A stretch of 64,000 bases of DNA. Origin: Limnephilus marmoratus. Taxonomy: Eukaryota; Arthropoda; Insecta; Trichoptera; Limnephilidae. Positions 22,317 through 32,374 of the stretch are shown one piece after another. Location: contig OU862912.1 in the NCBI GenBank assembly GCA_917880885.1, positions 50,951,117 to 51,015,116 on the forward strand, given 5' to 3'. A program made the position numbers and the translations under genes. The notes under the pieces are model-generated. The model had not been told where the DNA came from. It ran no database searches and was given only the letters and a program-made list of their open reading frames with translations. Position 1 is the stretch's first letter. Each line of letters opens with the position of its first letter.

Positions 22317-23126
22317 ACTAACTAACCATCACGCCGTTTCCCCGCAGGGGTAGGCAGAGAGGACAGACCGCCAAACATCCCGGTCTTGGCACACATTCCT
22401 TGCCTCGTTTACATTCATACAACGTCTCATACATTCTCTTCTATTATTCTGACTCTTGACATGGCCCGACTCAAGTATCTGTTTCACTTGGTCGTGCCAT
22501 GTCTTTCTTGGGCGTCCTCGACTTCTTCTACCATTCACATTGGCGTCATATATTCTCTTTACACTCCTTTCGGAATCTTTCGAATTCGGAATCGGAGCGT
22601 TCCTTTCCTGATCTTACTCATTACGCTTACATCAGCCTTGCATTCTTTGCGGATTTCCCCATTTCTTACATGATCATACATGGTTTTACTACACATACGC
22701 CTCAGGGATCTCATTTCTACGGCGTTCAGTCTATTTTCATCCTTCCTCTGCCAGTTTCATGCCTCACTGCCATACTTCAGGGCAGGTACCAGTACTCCTT
22801 TATGGACGGCTAGTTTCGTGTCTTTGGATAGTTTTTTGTTGGTGCCAACGGCGTCCAGTCCTCCATTAATAGAGTTACCTGCATTCACCCTTCTTTCAAT
22901 ATCTCTATCAGCCTTCCCATCTCTCGTTAACATACTTCCCAAATAAACAAACTCATCCACCTGCTCCAAGTATTCATCATTCACAACTATATTGCATACT
23001 GTTTTCGTGCTATCTTTTCCAAACACCATGACTTTAGACTTACTGACATTCATTAGTAACTCATTCTTCATACATACTTCGTTCATCCTTGACACGAGAG
23101 ACTGTAGATCTTCCATACTGTTAGAT
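22317..23126 (-). pseudogene. LINE reverse transcriptase C-terminal half
   Basis: Minus-strand frames give SMEDLQSLVSRMNEVC, SKSKVMVFGKD, EYLEQVDEFVYLGSMLTRDG, ADRDIERRVNAG and VPALKYGSEA, the thumb region after the YADD box. Further on come GRPRKTWHDQVKQILE and MRRCMNVNEARNVCQDRDVW, the C-terminal end. The 3' tail is a GTTAGTTAG-type run. The upstream half (YADD and earlier) lies at 26055-26247 and 26687-26770, displaced by a DNA transposon and a MITE. Frameshifts are present, so the copy is dead. Confidence 0.8.
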
Positions 23127-23668
23127 CGGCCCCTTAGGGTCAAAAAAACGTATCTCATTTTTCTCTACTTTACAGGAGAGCAAAAAAACATAGTTCTCAA
23201 TCAATCAATGTTGTCTACTTTTAAACAAATGGAACATATTAATAATTTCTTCTCGTTCAGTTAAAGGGTGGTATTTTGTGCTTCTAAACCATCTTTTAAA
23301 TATAAAATAGTAATTCATTTTCATATGTTTTTTTTAAATTTAAGTGCAGCTATATCTCAGTTACGTTTCTTTGATCCTAACCAAAGTGAAAATTGCAATC
23401 ACTGAACTCAAGTTACGAAAAACTTCCTTCGATATTTTACTTTTTTTACACCCGAAAATTTGTAAAGATGATATTTAGGAATTAGGATAGTGGTGGAACA
23501 GTAATAAAAATATTTCAAGTCTAAAAATTTTTATTGAAAAACTTATTTAAAACAGAAAAACATATAAAATATTTAGGTAACTATTTTCCAACTGACACTA
23601 TTGTCAAAAAAGAAACTTAATATGCTACACAATATTGTAACTTGCTTAAAAAACTGGAATCTTGTACC

Positions 23669-23776
23669 TGACTAACTTACTAACTACCTAACTAACCATC
23701 ACGCCGTTTCTCCGCAGGGGAGGCAGAGAGGACGAACCGCCAAACAACTCAGTCTTAGCACACACTCTTTGCTTCA
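23669..23776 (-). pseudogene. LINE 3' tail inside the transposon
   Basis: ACTAACTAACC-type tail then CATCACGCCGTTTCTCCGC and AGGCAGAGAGGAC, matching the 3' end of the LINE at 22317 onward. It is only about 100 bp. Confidence 0.7.
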
Positions 23777-23784
23777 CTCACTTT

Positions 23785-24069
23785 ACTTCAACAAACACCT
23801 CTTCCATAGGTCACTCCAAGAGGTTCGCTACGTTTGGTGATTTAGAAGGTGTGCCCTGGTTCATGGGGTGAAGAAAAACTAAGGAGGCGGATGACCAGGA
23901 GACACTGAACCCCAGATTCCTACCCACCCCTATAACCCTTTTCCTTCCCAGAATTCTCCTCTCCTTTATTTCCTAAAAAAAAACCTCCTCACAGCATCCC
24001 CAAGGATGAAATAGTCCCTGAGGTAAATTAATTTCCTCAGGGCCTCCTGTGTGGAGCGCATGTAAAAAA
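23785..24069 (+). mobile_element. SINE-B, internally deleted
   Basis: Has the TTCGCTACGTTTGGTGA block and the tail (CCTGAGG ... CCTGTGTGGAGCGC, A-run), but lacks most of the middle and the 5' head. It truncates the transposase C-terminus. Confidence 0.75.
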
Positions 24070-25110
24070 ATAAGTTCAGCTCGTTGCCTTGTTTTAGGAA
24101 CTTAATAAATATGGTCAGGATCTTCTTTTGAATGTGATTTTTAACTAGTTTACATCCATGCCATTTTTCTGTCTTTTTGTTTTTAATTAATTGTTTCCTC
24201 AAGTTGATGAAACTGAAGAAATACTCTTGTCCCATCTCAATGACATCATATTTGGATTTTCTGGATGCTAATCTAACTGCTGGGTACCACCATGAAGGAT
24301 CAAATATATGTATTTTCTTTGTAGAAGTTTTGATATATCAACAGGTATCACTCATCAGAATGAACTTCTTTCCGTTAGCATTAGCTACCAAATACTTATA
24401 CATACATGAAGCGATTTCATCTGAGCCACGACCAGCCACATGTAATTTCTAGCTTCATTGCTCCGAACATTAAAAAAAGTTAAATTATAAACTGCCAGGC
24501 GTCGTCGTCTTTAAAAAATGATCGTCGAACGTATTCTAAATTAAACTCGATGAAATTAACAGTGGATTCAGAAGCAAGGGTTTTAGATTGGATTTTACAA
24601 TTCTGTACAGCAATTTTGCGTGGTCTGTGGCAATCATACTCATCCAAAAGAGACATTTTTCTTCCGTATTAGCATTTTCGTATTTAACACACTAGTCGCA
24701 CATATCTTCGCGTGGTTGTTGGAACTATAGGTTACTGGTGTTAAATATGTTTCGGTTTAACCATGTTTTTTCAGGAACATAATTTCTATCCTTACACAAG
24801 TCAACATACATAGTGTACATTACGTGTGTGTAATGTCAAATCGGAGGCAAAATATTTAAATGAAGTGTTCGCCCTACAGTAATGTAACGGTACTGTTGGA
24901 AAAGACATAATGTGGTCCTTAATGATTTTTTTAGATTCTTCTGGTCTTTTATCTCCAAGTAAATGTTTTCCCCTTTTGTTTTGGAGAACTTTTCCATTTT
25001 CCAAGCTATTATTAATTATATTTCTAAAAAAGGTTTCAGTAATATCCAATGTAGTCAAAAAAATTCTTGGCATTCTTGGATTCTCGAATCGCTCTTAAAG
25101 AAGAAGAACT
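24070..25110 (-). pseudogene. DUF7869-like transposase pseudogene
   Basis: Pieces in family order on the minus strand: FLTTLDITE and KRGKHLLGDKRPEE, then FPTVPLHYCRANTSFKYFAS (about 24870). Next come a cysteine block around CD-stop-CVKYENANTEE (about 24700) and HVAGRGSDEIASCMYKYLVA with KFILMSDTC (24440-24340). IFDPSWWYPAVRLASRKSKY (about 24290) comes last. In intact relatives, GRGSDEI and SDxCxGQN flank the DDE-type catalytic region. Here the SDTC motif runs into a stop and the segment after it is deleted. The C-terminus ends where SINE-B begins. The family name is my recollection from motif pattern. Confidence 0.65.
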
Positions 25111-25186
25111 CTTGACTTTTGGCATCGTGACTCCTGATTTTCTGCAATTTTTATTTTGGTAGCAGTTGTAGTAACATCAATTTCGT

Positions 25187-25529
25187 TTTTGGGGATGCTA
25201 AGTAGAGTCTTTTTAGGGGAAGGAAGGATAAGAAATTCTTAGAAGGAATAAGGTATAAGGGGTGGTTAGGAATTTAGGGGCCAGTGTGACGGACGAATGA
25301 ATCCATCCTCTCCACTGCGATGCAAGAGAATGTTCCGAGAGAGTCCTGCTGGAGAGGTCAAAAGATCTCCCTCAGTCTCTCCCGACCCGGCCTGCCACGC
25401 TGTTGATGGCAGACACATCTGCCGCCAAGATACGGACAAATCTGACCCCATAAACCCGGGTACCCCTGCTAAGTCACCAAACGTTATCCAATAAATGATT
25501 CCCGGGGTGGCGGTACCCATACCCACCTC
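25187..25529 (-). mobile_element. SINE-B lacking its 3' tail
   Basis: Minus-strand copy. The head GGTACCCATACCCACC is intact at the right. The left end stops at GGGGATGCTAAG, so the stem-loop tail is missing. Confidence 0.75.
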
Positions 25530-26054
25530 TGAAATAAGATATTTTTGGCACTTGAAGAATCTTCCTTATTATTCAACATTGCCGCTTCCATTATTCGTTG
25601 AATCCATGTTTTGTGTGTTTTCCATTCCATATTCGATTTATATTGAATCAAAACACACAAAAAAATAACTAAACTAATATTCAAACCACTTGTTAAAATA
25701 AAAAAATGCCGCAAACACAACTGCCAAATCGTAAATGAATGACGCGTAAGTGACATTTCAGTAAAACAGTTGCATAATCTATGCGGGTGAATCGAACGTA
25801 ACTAAAGATGCGTTTCTTTGACTCGCAAGCAAATATCTTTTTATTCAAGTTTTAAAAACGCAAGTAACGATACACTCTACTGACATTAACAATAAATGGT
25901 TTTCTGTAGATAAGCAAAGATGTAAATTTGTAACCGTTGAACCTATCGATACGTGTCTTTGTCACTTAACGTAATGTGTTATTTTGTGTCTAGTACCATC
26001 CGTAACTCAAAATCGATAAAAATTGAGATACGTTTCTTTGACTCTAAGGGGCCG

Positions 26055-26247
26055 ACATATCAGCACCGCATCATCAGCATACAACAGGCAACATACTTCC
26101 AGATTACTCAATTTCGTGCCCAATGCCATCTCTTTCAATTCTTGCATACAATTATCCATATATAGATTGAATAACCACGGCGACATTACGCAGCCTTGTT
26201 TAACACCTTTTGTGATGTCAAACCACCCCGTAAAATCGCCGTTCACC
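26055..26247 (-). pseudogene. LINE reverse transcriptase catalytic core
   Basis: Minus strand: VNGDFTGWFDITKGVKQGC, then VMSPWLFNLYMD and LLYADDAVLI, which are reverse transcriptase motifs including the catalytic YADD. It stops exactly at the transposon terminus at 26054 and begins at the MITE at 26251. It belongs to the same LINE copy as 22317-23126. Confidence 0.85.
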
Positions 26248-26250
26248 CTA

Positions 26251-26683
26251 GTTTCACGCTCACCGTCAGCGTTCATAGATCAGCGCGTAGTTCGTTAGCG
26301 CTGAGGCTCAGCGTGGCTCGTTTCAGTATCGTACTGTCCACCTTACTGTACAGACGAAGACCAAAATGCGGAGTGCGTTAGTTATTGCTGCTTTGAACTA
26401 CCTATCCCAAAAAATAAAAACGATTCCCCATGACTGTACACGCTGACGACGTCCGCTCCGCTCGACACTAGCACGCTCACTGAAAGCAGAGGCCCTCGTG
26501 CAATCGTCAGCGCCGACAGCTACGCGGCGCCGACGCGCGACGCGTACGGCTGCGTAGCCATCATCGCTGACCACCTTGCGCGCTGATAGCTACGCGTCAT
26601 TCAAAAACGCTTCCTAGAAGTTCATATATCTCGACCATCAGCGCAGACGGTGCGCGTGCGGTCAGCGTGAGACTAAATTCAAC
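26251..26683. mobile_element. GC-rich MITE inserted in the LINE
   Basis: GC-rich island in an AT-rich region, with inverted ends GTTTCACGCTCACCG (26251-26265) and CGGTCAGCGTGAGAC (26659-26673). It is flanked by the trinucleotide CTA at 26248-26250 and 26684-26686. Removing it restores the LINE reading frame (ACV then RVNGDF). Internally rich in GCTGAC and AGCTACGCG motifs. A 3-bp duplication suits PIF/Harbinger-like MITEs, but CTA is not their usual TWA. Confidence 0.7.
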
Positions 26684-26686
26684 CTA

Positions 26687-26770
26687 ACACATGCAACACT
26701 TCCCTCATACAGAGACGCAATTGCTTGAATGAGATACTTATTCACTCCATACTTGGACAATACCTTCCTT
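26687..26770 (-). pseudogene. LINE reverse transcriptase, upstream piece
   Basis: Minus strand reads VLSKYGVNKYLIQAIASLYE then GSVACV, the segment just before RVNGDF in this LINE family. Truncated at 26771 by a Dong fragment. Confidence 0.75.
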
Positions 26771-26771
26771 C

Positions 26772-26890
26772 AATATAAATATTGAAAAAATCTTTTGTAA
26801 TCCTACATGTATTTAAAATGACTGATTTTTGCATTTTTATATATAAATTCTTTGACAAATCTAATATGCCTAATTTTTGAATCAGAGACG
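26772..26890 (-). mobile_element. Dong-like fragment
   Basis: About 120 bp matching the region around the last 30 codons of the Dong ORF (TTGTAATCCTACATG ... TTTTTGCATTTTTATA), minus strand. An ATTATTATT run follows at 26908-26931, consistent with the TAA target preference. Confidence 0.7.
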
Positions 26891-26967
26891 TAGGTATAAT
26901 GTCAGTAGCATTAATTATTATTATTATTAGTGCCGTTACCGTTATTGTGTTATGACTGTCGTAATAT

Positions 26968-27150
26968 GGGAGGTGTGTATGGGAACAATTTATTGGTTAA
27001 TCAATACCTATGCCAGAGGTCACCCCGAATTCGCTACAATTGGTGACTTAGCAGGGGTGCCCGGGTTGTGGGGTGAGGTTTTCCGGGGCCTGGTGGTGGA
27101 TGCTTTTGCCCACCTACTGCGTGGCGGGTAGGATCAGGCGAGACTATATA
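26968..27150 (+). mobile_element. SINE-B 5' fragment
   Basis: Head and first third only: GGGAGGTGTGTATGGGA, GTGACTTAGCAGGGGTGCCC, and GGCGGGTAGGATC. The tail is missing. Confidence 0.75.
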
Positions 27151-27364
27151 TAGACATTTGTAAACTCCAAACCAGCCGGTCGTAGTGCTCCCGCGGTAGG
27201 TACCCATAGTGCGTAACATTTTCGAACCGAGATTAGGCTCGCATGTGTATATGTTAGTGTTGAGTACCTCATACAAGAGGCACCTCAAATGTCCCATACA
27301 AACACGTAAAATGTCGTCCCACCTCACAATATGTATTTGTACCAACTCTTTTTCTTTGTATTAC

Positions 27365-27640
27365 TACAAATATGAAGGGGGGACAAATTTGAAGGAGGAA
27401 CAAATATGAGGTGTGAGGTGGTTTGTTTTGTTGGACTACATTCATGTCATGTACGGGACAAATATGAGGTGAGGGGTGAGGTGGTTGGTGTATTGGACTA
27501 CATGTCATGTCACGTTGTCACGTATGGGACAAATATGAGGTGAGGTGTGAGGTGGTTGATGTATTAAACTACATGTCATGTCGCGCATAGTTTGGGACAA
27601 ATGTATGAGGTGGTGAGGCGTGAAGTGTTTGTATATTCTA
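27365..27640 (+). repeat. GAGGTG-rich minisatellite, about 80-90 bp units
   Basis: At least three imperfect units built on GGGACAAATATGAGGTGAG, GTGAGGTGGTTG and GGACTACATGTCATGTC. Confidence 0.8.
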
Positions 27641-27689
27641 TGACATTTTTGTATTAGAACCGTGAGGTGGTGATGGGGTAAGCCAATTC

Positions 27690-28140
27690 ATATATTGTGA
27701 ATACCGCAGAAGCGTCCCAACTGCTCCGAAATTTTTATTTTTTATTTTTTTATTCTAAATTATTGTTAAGTGAATACCGCACAAGAGTACCAACTGCTCC
27801 AAAAAAAAATTTTTTTTTTTATTGTAAATTATTGTTATGTGAATACAGATAACAATAATTTATGAGCACAAAAGTCCCAACTGCTCCAAAAAAAAATTTT
27901 TTTTTGAAAATTTTTTTTATTGTAAATTATTGTTATGTGAAAACACCTAATAATAATTTATGAGCACAAGAGTCCCAACTGCTTAATTTTTTTTTAATTC
28001 TATATATTTTTTTATTGTAAATTATGTATTGATATGTGATACCGCACAACAACCATCTGTTCCAAAATATTTTTTTTTAACATATTTTTATTTAAAATTA
28101 TTGTTATATGTTATGTAAATACCGCACAAGAGTCCCAACA
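27690..28140 (-). repeat. Tandemly repeated SINE-A tail
   Basis: Five or six copies of a unit of about 70-90 bp: TTATTGTTATGTGAATACC, then CACAAGAGTCCCAACTGC and an A/T homopolymer stretch. The second block is the reverse complement of the SINE-A 3' end, so the repeat arose from multiplication of SINE tails. Confidence 0.75.
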
Positions 28141-28149
28141 GCTCCCAAG

Positions 28150-28290
28150 GGATGGAGGATGAGGCAGTGTTGAGATGAGGTGGAGGGGGTTGCTGAGGAG
28201 GGGGAGGGATAAGAGGGGGGGTGCAGGGGGGGGGGATCAGAGGGGGGTGCAGGGAGGGGATCAGAGGTGGTGAAGGGGGGGAGGGGGTAG
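28150..28290 (+). repeat. G-rich tract, G-quadruplex-prone
   Basis: Nearly all-purine stretch with many runs of four to nine G on the plus strand, embedded in AT-rich DNA. Its reverse complement is polypyrimidine and gives a proline/serine-rich false ORF. Confidence 0.75.
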
Positions 28291-28333
28291 GCCTTTTTTA
28301 TATCCATTTTTCGTATTACAAAAATAATAGACA

Positions 28334-28400
28334 CGGGAGGCGGGTATGGGTACCGCCACCCCGGTATTTTTATTTATTAGAAAACCAACACCTCTGAACC
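28334..28400 (+). mobile_element. SINE-B head fragment
   Basis: Only the 5' end: GGGAGGCGGGTATGGGTACC, then AACCAACACCTCTG. Confidence 0.7.
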
Positions 28401-28579
28401 AAGAAAATCAAGCTGAAGGAAAAAAACCAGCCCCCCCCTTCCCCCCCAGCGAAAATATTTTGTAACACCTCACCTCAAATGAGGTGGGACACCTCAACAC
28501 CTCATTTCAATATTTGAGTACCTCATACAAACTCATCCTGATATCGTGTCCTACCCAACACTAGTATATGTAGCCTAAG

Positions 28580-29772
28580 GTAGACCGAGAGGACTGAAAT
28601 ACTTGGAAGAAGATTGGAGTGGGATAAGAAGAAAAGAAGGCTCGTAGTGCCTGTAGAACATTTGTGGAAGAGACCAAATCATATATTTTTAACCGAACTC
28701 TTGTAATCTCTTAAAAAATGGTGAATTATCATCTTATCGGACCATGATATATAAATAAAAGTTTGCAGTTAAGATGTGATAGGTAGAAGGTACACAACTT
28801 TTCGAATGTTATTTTAATTAGATTTTAATACCAACCTGTCATAATGGATGTAATCGCAACGGTCTTCATATCTTCAACTATTGCTTCCTTATCTAACAAC
28901 ACTGCAGCCGCAAGGGAGTCCGCAGGATGCCATAATTCTTCATCATCTTCATTACCTTCAAAATCTTCACTATAATCATAGGTTCCTTTATGCCCACGAT
29001 CTCCATGGAATTGTTTTGTTTGTTCATAGTCGTTACACGACGGGCGGAAGACCTCACGGAATTCTCACGGATAATTCACGAGAAATTTCACAGAAGATCT
29101 CATCATGTAGCATTCACGTAACGTTATTATATTTTATTGGTTTTCTCTTTCATATTTAACAGACTATTTGTAGTTTAGTAGTTCTAGGGCATTTTATAAA
29201 CGACTGGCGCCTTCCATCTTTTCTTTTAACTTAGAAGCGAAATATGATTTAATATGACTGGTATCATCGAGCAGTCACCGCACCCTGAGATTTATTGTTT
29301 AATTAATTAGAGTCTTTTGATGTTCAACCCTGTTATAATGATTAAATTTATATTACCTTTAATAGCCTTTAATTTCATTTTATTGATTACCAAATTCACA
29401 TGTTTTTCTACCCTGAGCTTAGCATTCTTTTACAAGTTGCAACATTTAATAACCTCAATATTACACTGACAGTTCACATATGTTTAGTGCAACGTTCATT
29501 AACATGTTTTGTTTAGAAACCCCCATTATTACTTTACAATATGTTCAATGACATTTATAAACAGCGCTTTCGGAGATTGCAAAGCTCCCAGGTGATTCTT
29601 TCTCCAATCCTTTCAACAATACAGAGAGTTTAATTATGTCTTATAGTTATTAAGAATATTGGTCTGATCTCGAAATTGCTTGGCTCGCATGCTCCCATTC
29701 AAGTTGGCGTCTTAGATAACGTGAAGATTAAAAATTATATTACGTCGTTTGCTACTAAAATCTCTTGACGCC
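28580..29772. other. spacer, no gene seen
   Basis: AT-rich sequence between the minisatellite element and the HSE Helitron. The 92-codon ORF at 28881 has no recognisable domain. Confidence 0.4.
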
Positions 29773-32374
29773 TCTTAATCAATATATATATTATAAAAGA
29801 AAGTCCAAAAAAACGTGCGGAACGCAAAAACTCAGAAACGAGTGCCGGTACGATCAAGAGAGTTATATGGTATGGTAGATCTCTATCCCCCCTAGGGAAG
29901 AAGGGTATTCGTTTTTACCTAAAGGGCTTGCTTTTGAAGATATAAGGGCTGAAAGTTGTAAGAAGACTCTAGAATTTTCAAGAAGAGTTTAGAAGATTCC
30001 GGAAACTTCTAGAAAATTCGATAAAACTCTGGAATGTTCTGGAAGATGTGGAAGAGTATGTCAGCGAGTCTAGAAGGTTCCGGAAAGTTCAAGAATGTTC
30101 GATAAAGCTGTAGAAAGTTCTGAAAGGAGTGAAGGAGTGTGTCGGTGTATCTAGAAGGTCCCGGAAAATTCTAGAAGGTTCCATAAAGCTGTAGGAAGCT
30201 CTAGAAGGGCTATATAAAGTTCTGGAAGGAGTGGGCGGAGAATATCGGTGAAGGTTCTAGAAGGTTCCGGAAAGTTCTCTAAGGTTCGATAAAGCTGTAG
30301 AAAATTCTGGAAGGAGTTGCAGAGTATGTCTGTGAGTCTAGAAGGTTCCGGAAACTTCTAGAAGGTTATATAAAGCTATATAAAGTTCTGGAAGGAGTGG
30401 CGGAGTATGTCGGTGAAGGTTCTGGAAGGTTCCGGAAACTTCTAAAAGGTTCAATAGGGCTGTATAAAGTTCTGGAAGGAGTGGCGGAGTATGTCTGTGA
30501 GTCTAGAAGGTTCCGGAAACTTCTAGAAGGTTATATAAAGCTATAGAAAGTTCTGGAAGGAGTGGCGGAGTATGTCGGTGAAGGTTCTGGAAGGTTCCGG
30601 AAACTTCTAGATGGTTCGATAAAGCTGTAGAAAGTTCTGGAAAGAGTGGAGGAGTATGTCAGCGTGTCTAGAAGGTTCCGAAAAGTTCTATAAGGTTCGA
30701 TAAAGCTGTAGAAAGTTCTGAAAGGAGTGAAGGAGTGTGTCGGTGTGTCTAGAAGGTCCCGGAAACTTCTAGAAGGTTATATAAAGCTATAGAAAGTTCT
30801 GGAAGGAGTGGCGGAGTATGTCGGTGAAGGTTCTGGAAGGTTCCGGAAACTTCTAGAAGGTTCAATAGGGCTGTATAAAGTTCTGGAAGGAGTGGCGGAG
30901 TATGTCTGTGAGTCTAGAAGGTTCCGGAAACTTCTAGAAGGTTATATAAAGCTATAGAAAGTTCTGGAAGGAGTGGCGGAGTATGTCGGTGAAGGTTCTG
31001 GAAGGTTCCGGAAACTTCTAGAAGGTTCGATAAAGCTGTAGAAAGTTCTGGAAGGAGTGGCGGAGTATGTCAGCGTGTCTAGAAGGTTCCGGAAAGTTCT
31101 ATAAGGTTCGATAAAGCAGTAAAAAATTCTGAAAGGAGTGAAGGAGTGTGTCGGTGTGTCTAGAAGGTCCCGGAAAATTCTAGAAGGTTCCATAAAGCTG
31201 TAGGAAGCTCTAGAAGGTTCGATAGGGCTGTACAAAGTTCTGGAAGGAGTTGCGGAGTATGTCGGTGAAGGTTCTAAAAGGTTTCGGAAACTTCTAGAAG
31301 GTTCGATAAAGCTGTAGAAAGTTCTGGAGGAGTGGAGGAGTATTTCAGCGAGTCTAGAAGGTTCCGGAAAGTTTTCTAAGGTTCGATAAAGCTGTAGAAA
31401 ATTCTGGAAGGAGTTGCGGAGTATATCGGCGAGTCTAGAAGATTCCGGAAAATTCTATAAGGTTCAATAAAGCTGTATAAAGTTTTGGAAGGAGTGGCGG
31501 AGTTCAACCGTGAGTCTAGAAGGTTCCGAAAAGTTCTATAAGATTCGATAAAGCTGTAGAAAGTTCTGGAAGGAGTGGAGGAGTATGTCAGTGAGTCTAG
31601 AAGGTTCCGGAAAGTTCTATAAGGTTCAGTAAAGCTGTAGAAAATTCTGGAAGGAGTGGCGGAGTTCAACCGTGAGTCCAGAAGTTTCCGAAAACTTCTA
31701 GAAGGATCAATAAAGTAGTGTAAAGTTCTGAATGGAGTGGCGGAATACGTAGGTGAGTCTAGAAGGTTCCGGAAAGTTCTATAAGGAACGATAAAGCTGT
31801 ACAAAGTTCTGAACGGAGTGGCGGAGTTTGTCTATGAGTCTAGAAGGTTCCGAAAAGTTTAAGAAGGTTCGATAAAGCTGTAGAAAATTCTGGAAGGAGT
31901 GGCGGAGTAGGTCGGTGAGTCTAGAAGGTTCCGAGAAGGTCTAGAAGGTTCGATAAGGCTGTCAAAAGTTCTGGAAGGAGTGGCGGATGTATGTCAATGA
32001 GTCTAGAAGGTTCCAAAAAGTTCTAGAAGGCTTGATTAAACTCTAGAAAGAAAGTATGTCGGTGAGTTTAGATGTTTCCGAAAAGTTCTATAAGGTTCGA
32101 TAAAGCTGTAGAATATTCTGGAAGGAGTGGCGGAGTATGTCAGTGAGTCTAGAAGGTTCCGAAAAGTTCTAGAAGGCTTGATTAAGCTCTAGAAAGTTCT
32201 GGAAGGAGCGATGGAGTGTGTCGGTGAGTCTAGAAGGTTCTAGATAAATCTGGAAAGTTCCCTGTGTGCTCTAGGATGTTATGGAAGGAGAAAGTTCTAG
32301 AAGCTTTCAGAAATGAGTGGCGGAGAGTGTCGGTGAGCCTGGAAGGCTCTGGAAAGTTCTAGAAGTTTGGATAA
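29773..32374 (+). mobile_element. Helitron-like element filled with heat-shock-element repeats
   Basis: Starts TCTTAATCAATATATATATT, a Helitron-type 5' end. This is followed by a leader (29815-29945: CGGTACGATCA ... GTTTTTACCTAAAGGGC) that is shared with the element at 32375. The rest is a tandem array of an 81-bp unit. The element has no 3' hairpin of its own, because the next Helitron begins where it stops. The leader's last block ends AAGATATAAGGGCTG in both elements. No ORF of its own: minus-strand ORFs across the array are translations of the 81-bp unit. Confidence 0.65.
29945..32370 (+). repeat. About 2.4-kb tandem array of heat-shock elements
   Basis: About 30 units of 81 bp. Each has a core of TTC and GAA triplets alternating at exact 5-bp spacing. 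At 30831-30863, for example, TTC, GAA, TTC, GAA, TTC, GAA, TTC start at 30831, 30836, 30841, 30846, 30851, 30856 and 30861. Heat-shock factor trimers recognise inverted nGAAn pentamers and three suffice, so most units contain a full-strength site plus an extra TTCTGGAA. Units vary by point changes, and the core is the best-conserved part by eye. Confidence 0.8.

Larger units (their letters stand above)
23127..26054. mobile_element. DNA transposon, DUF7869-like transposase
   Basis: A 2.9-kb element bounded by about 36-bp terminal inverted repeats starting CGGCCCCTTAG, with GTCAAA-AAACGTATCTCA further in. The same motif, TACGTTTCTTTGA, recurs near both ends (about 23360, 25807 and 26031), like transposase-binding subterminal repeats. 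It splits a LINE reverse transcriptase just after YADDAVLI. The element carries a degenerate transposase on the minus strand and is itself invaded by a LINE tail and two SINE-B copies. A GATATC target with a 2-bp duplication would explain the flanks, but this is unresolved. Confidence 0.75.
27229..28578. mobile_element. Candidate inverted-repeat element with minisatellite core
   Basis: The left border TTAGGCTCGCATGTGTATAT with TTAGTGTTGAG (27231-27262) is approximately mirrored by CAACACTAGTATATGTAGCC (28556-28575) at the right. Between them lie a GAGGTG minisatellite, a tandemly multiplied SINE-A tail, a G-rich tract, a SINE-B head and a palindromic CACCTCAAATGAGGTG. The inverted ends are imperfect and no target duplication was established. 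Confidence 0.45.

Noticed and set aside
30942..31804. Minus-strand ORFs with repeated YSFIEPSRTFRNLLDS-type protein
   Set aside because: The 81-bp DNA repeat is exactly 27 codons, so any open frame repeats. The conserved feature is the DNA-level TTC/GAA phase, which is a sufficient explanation.
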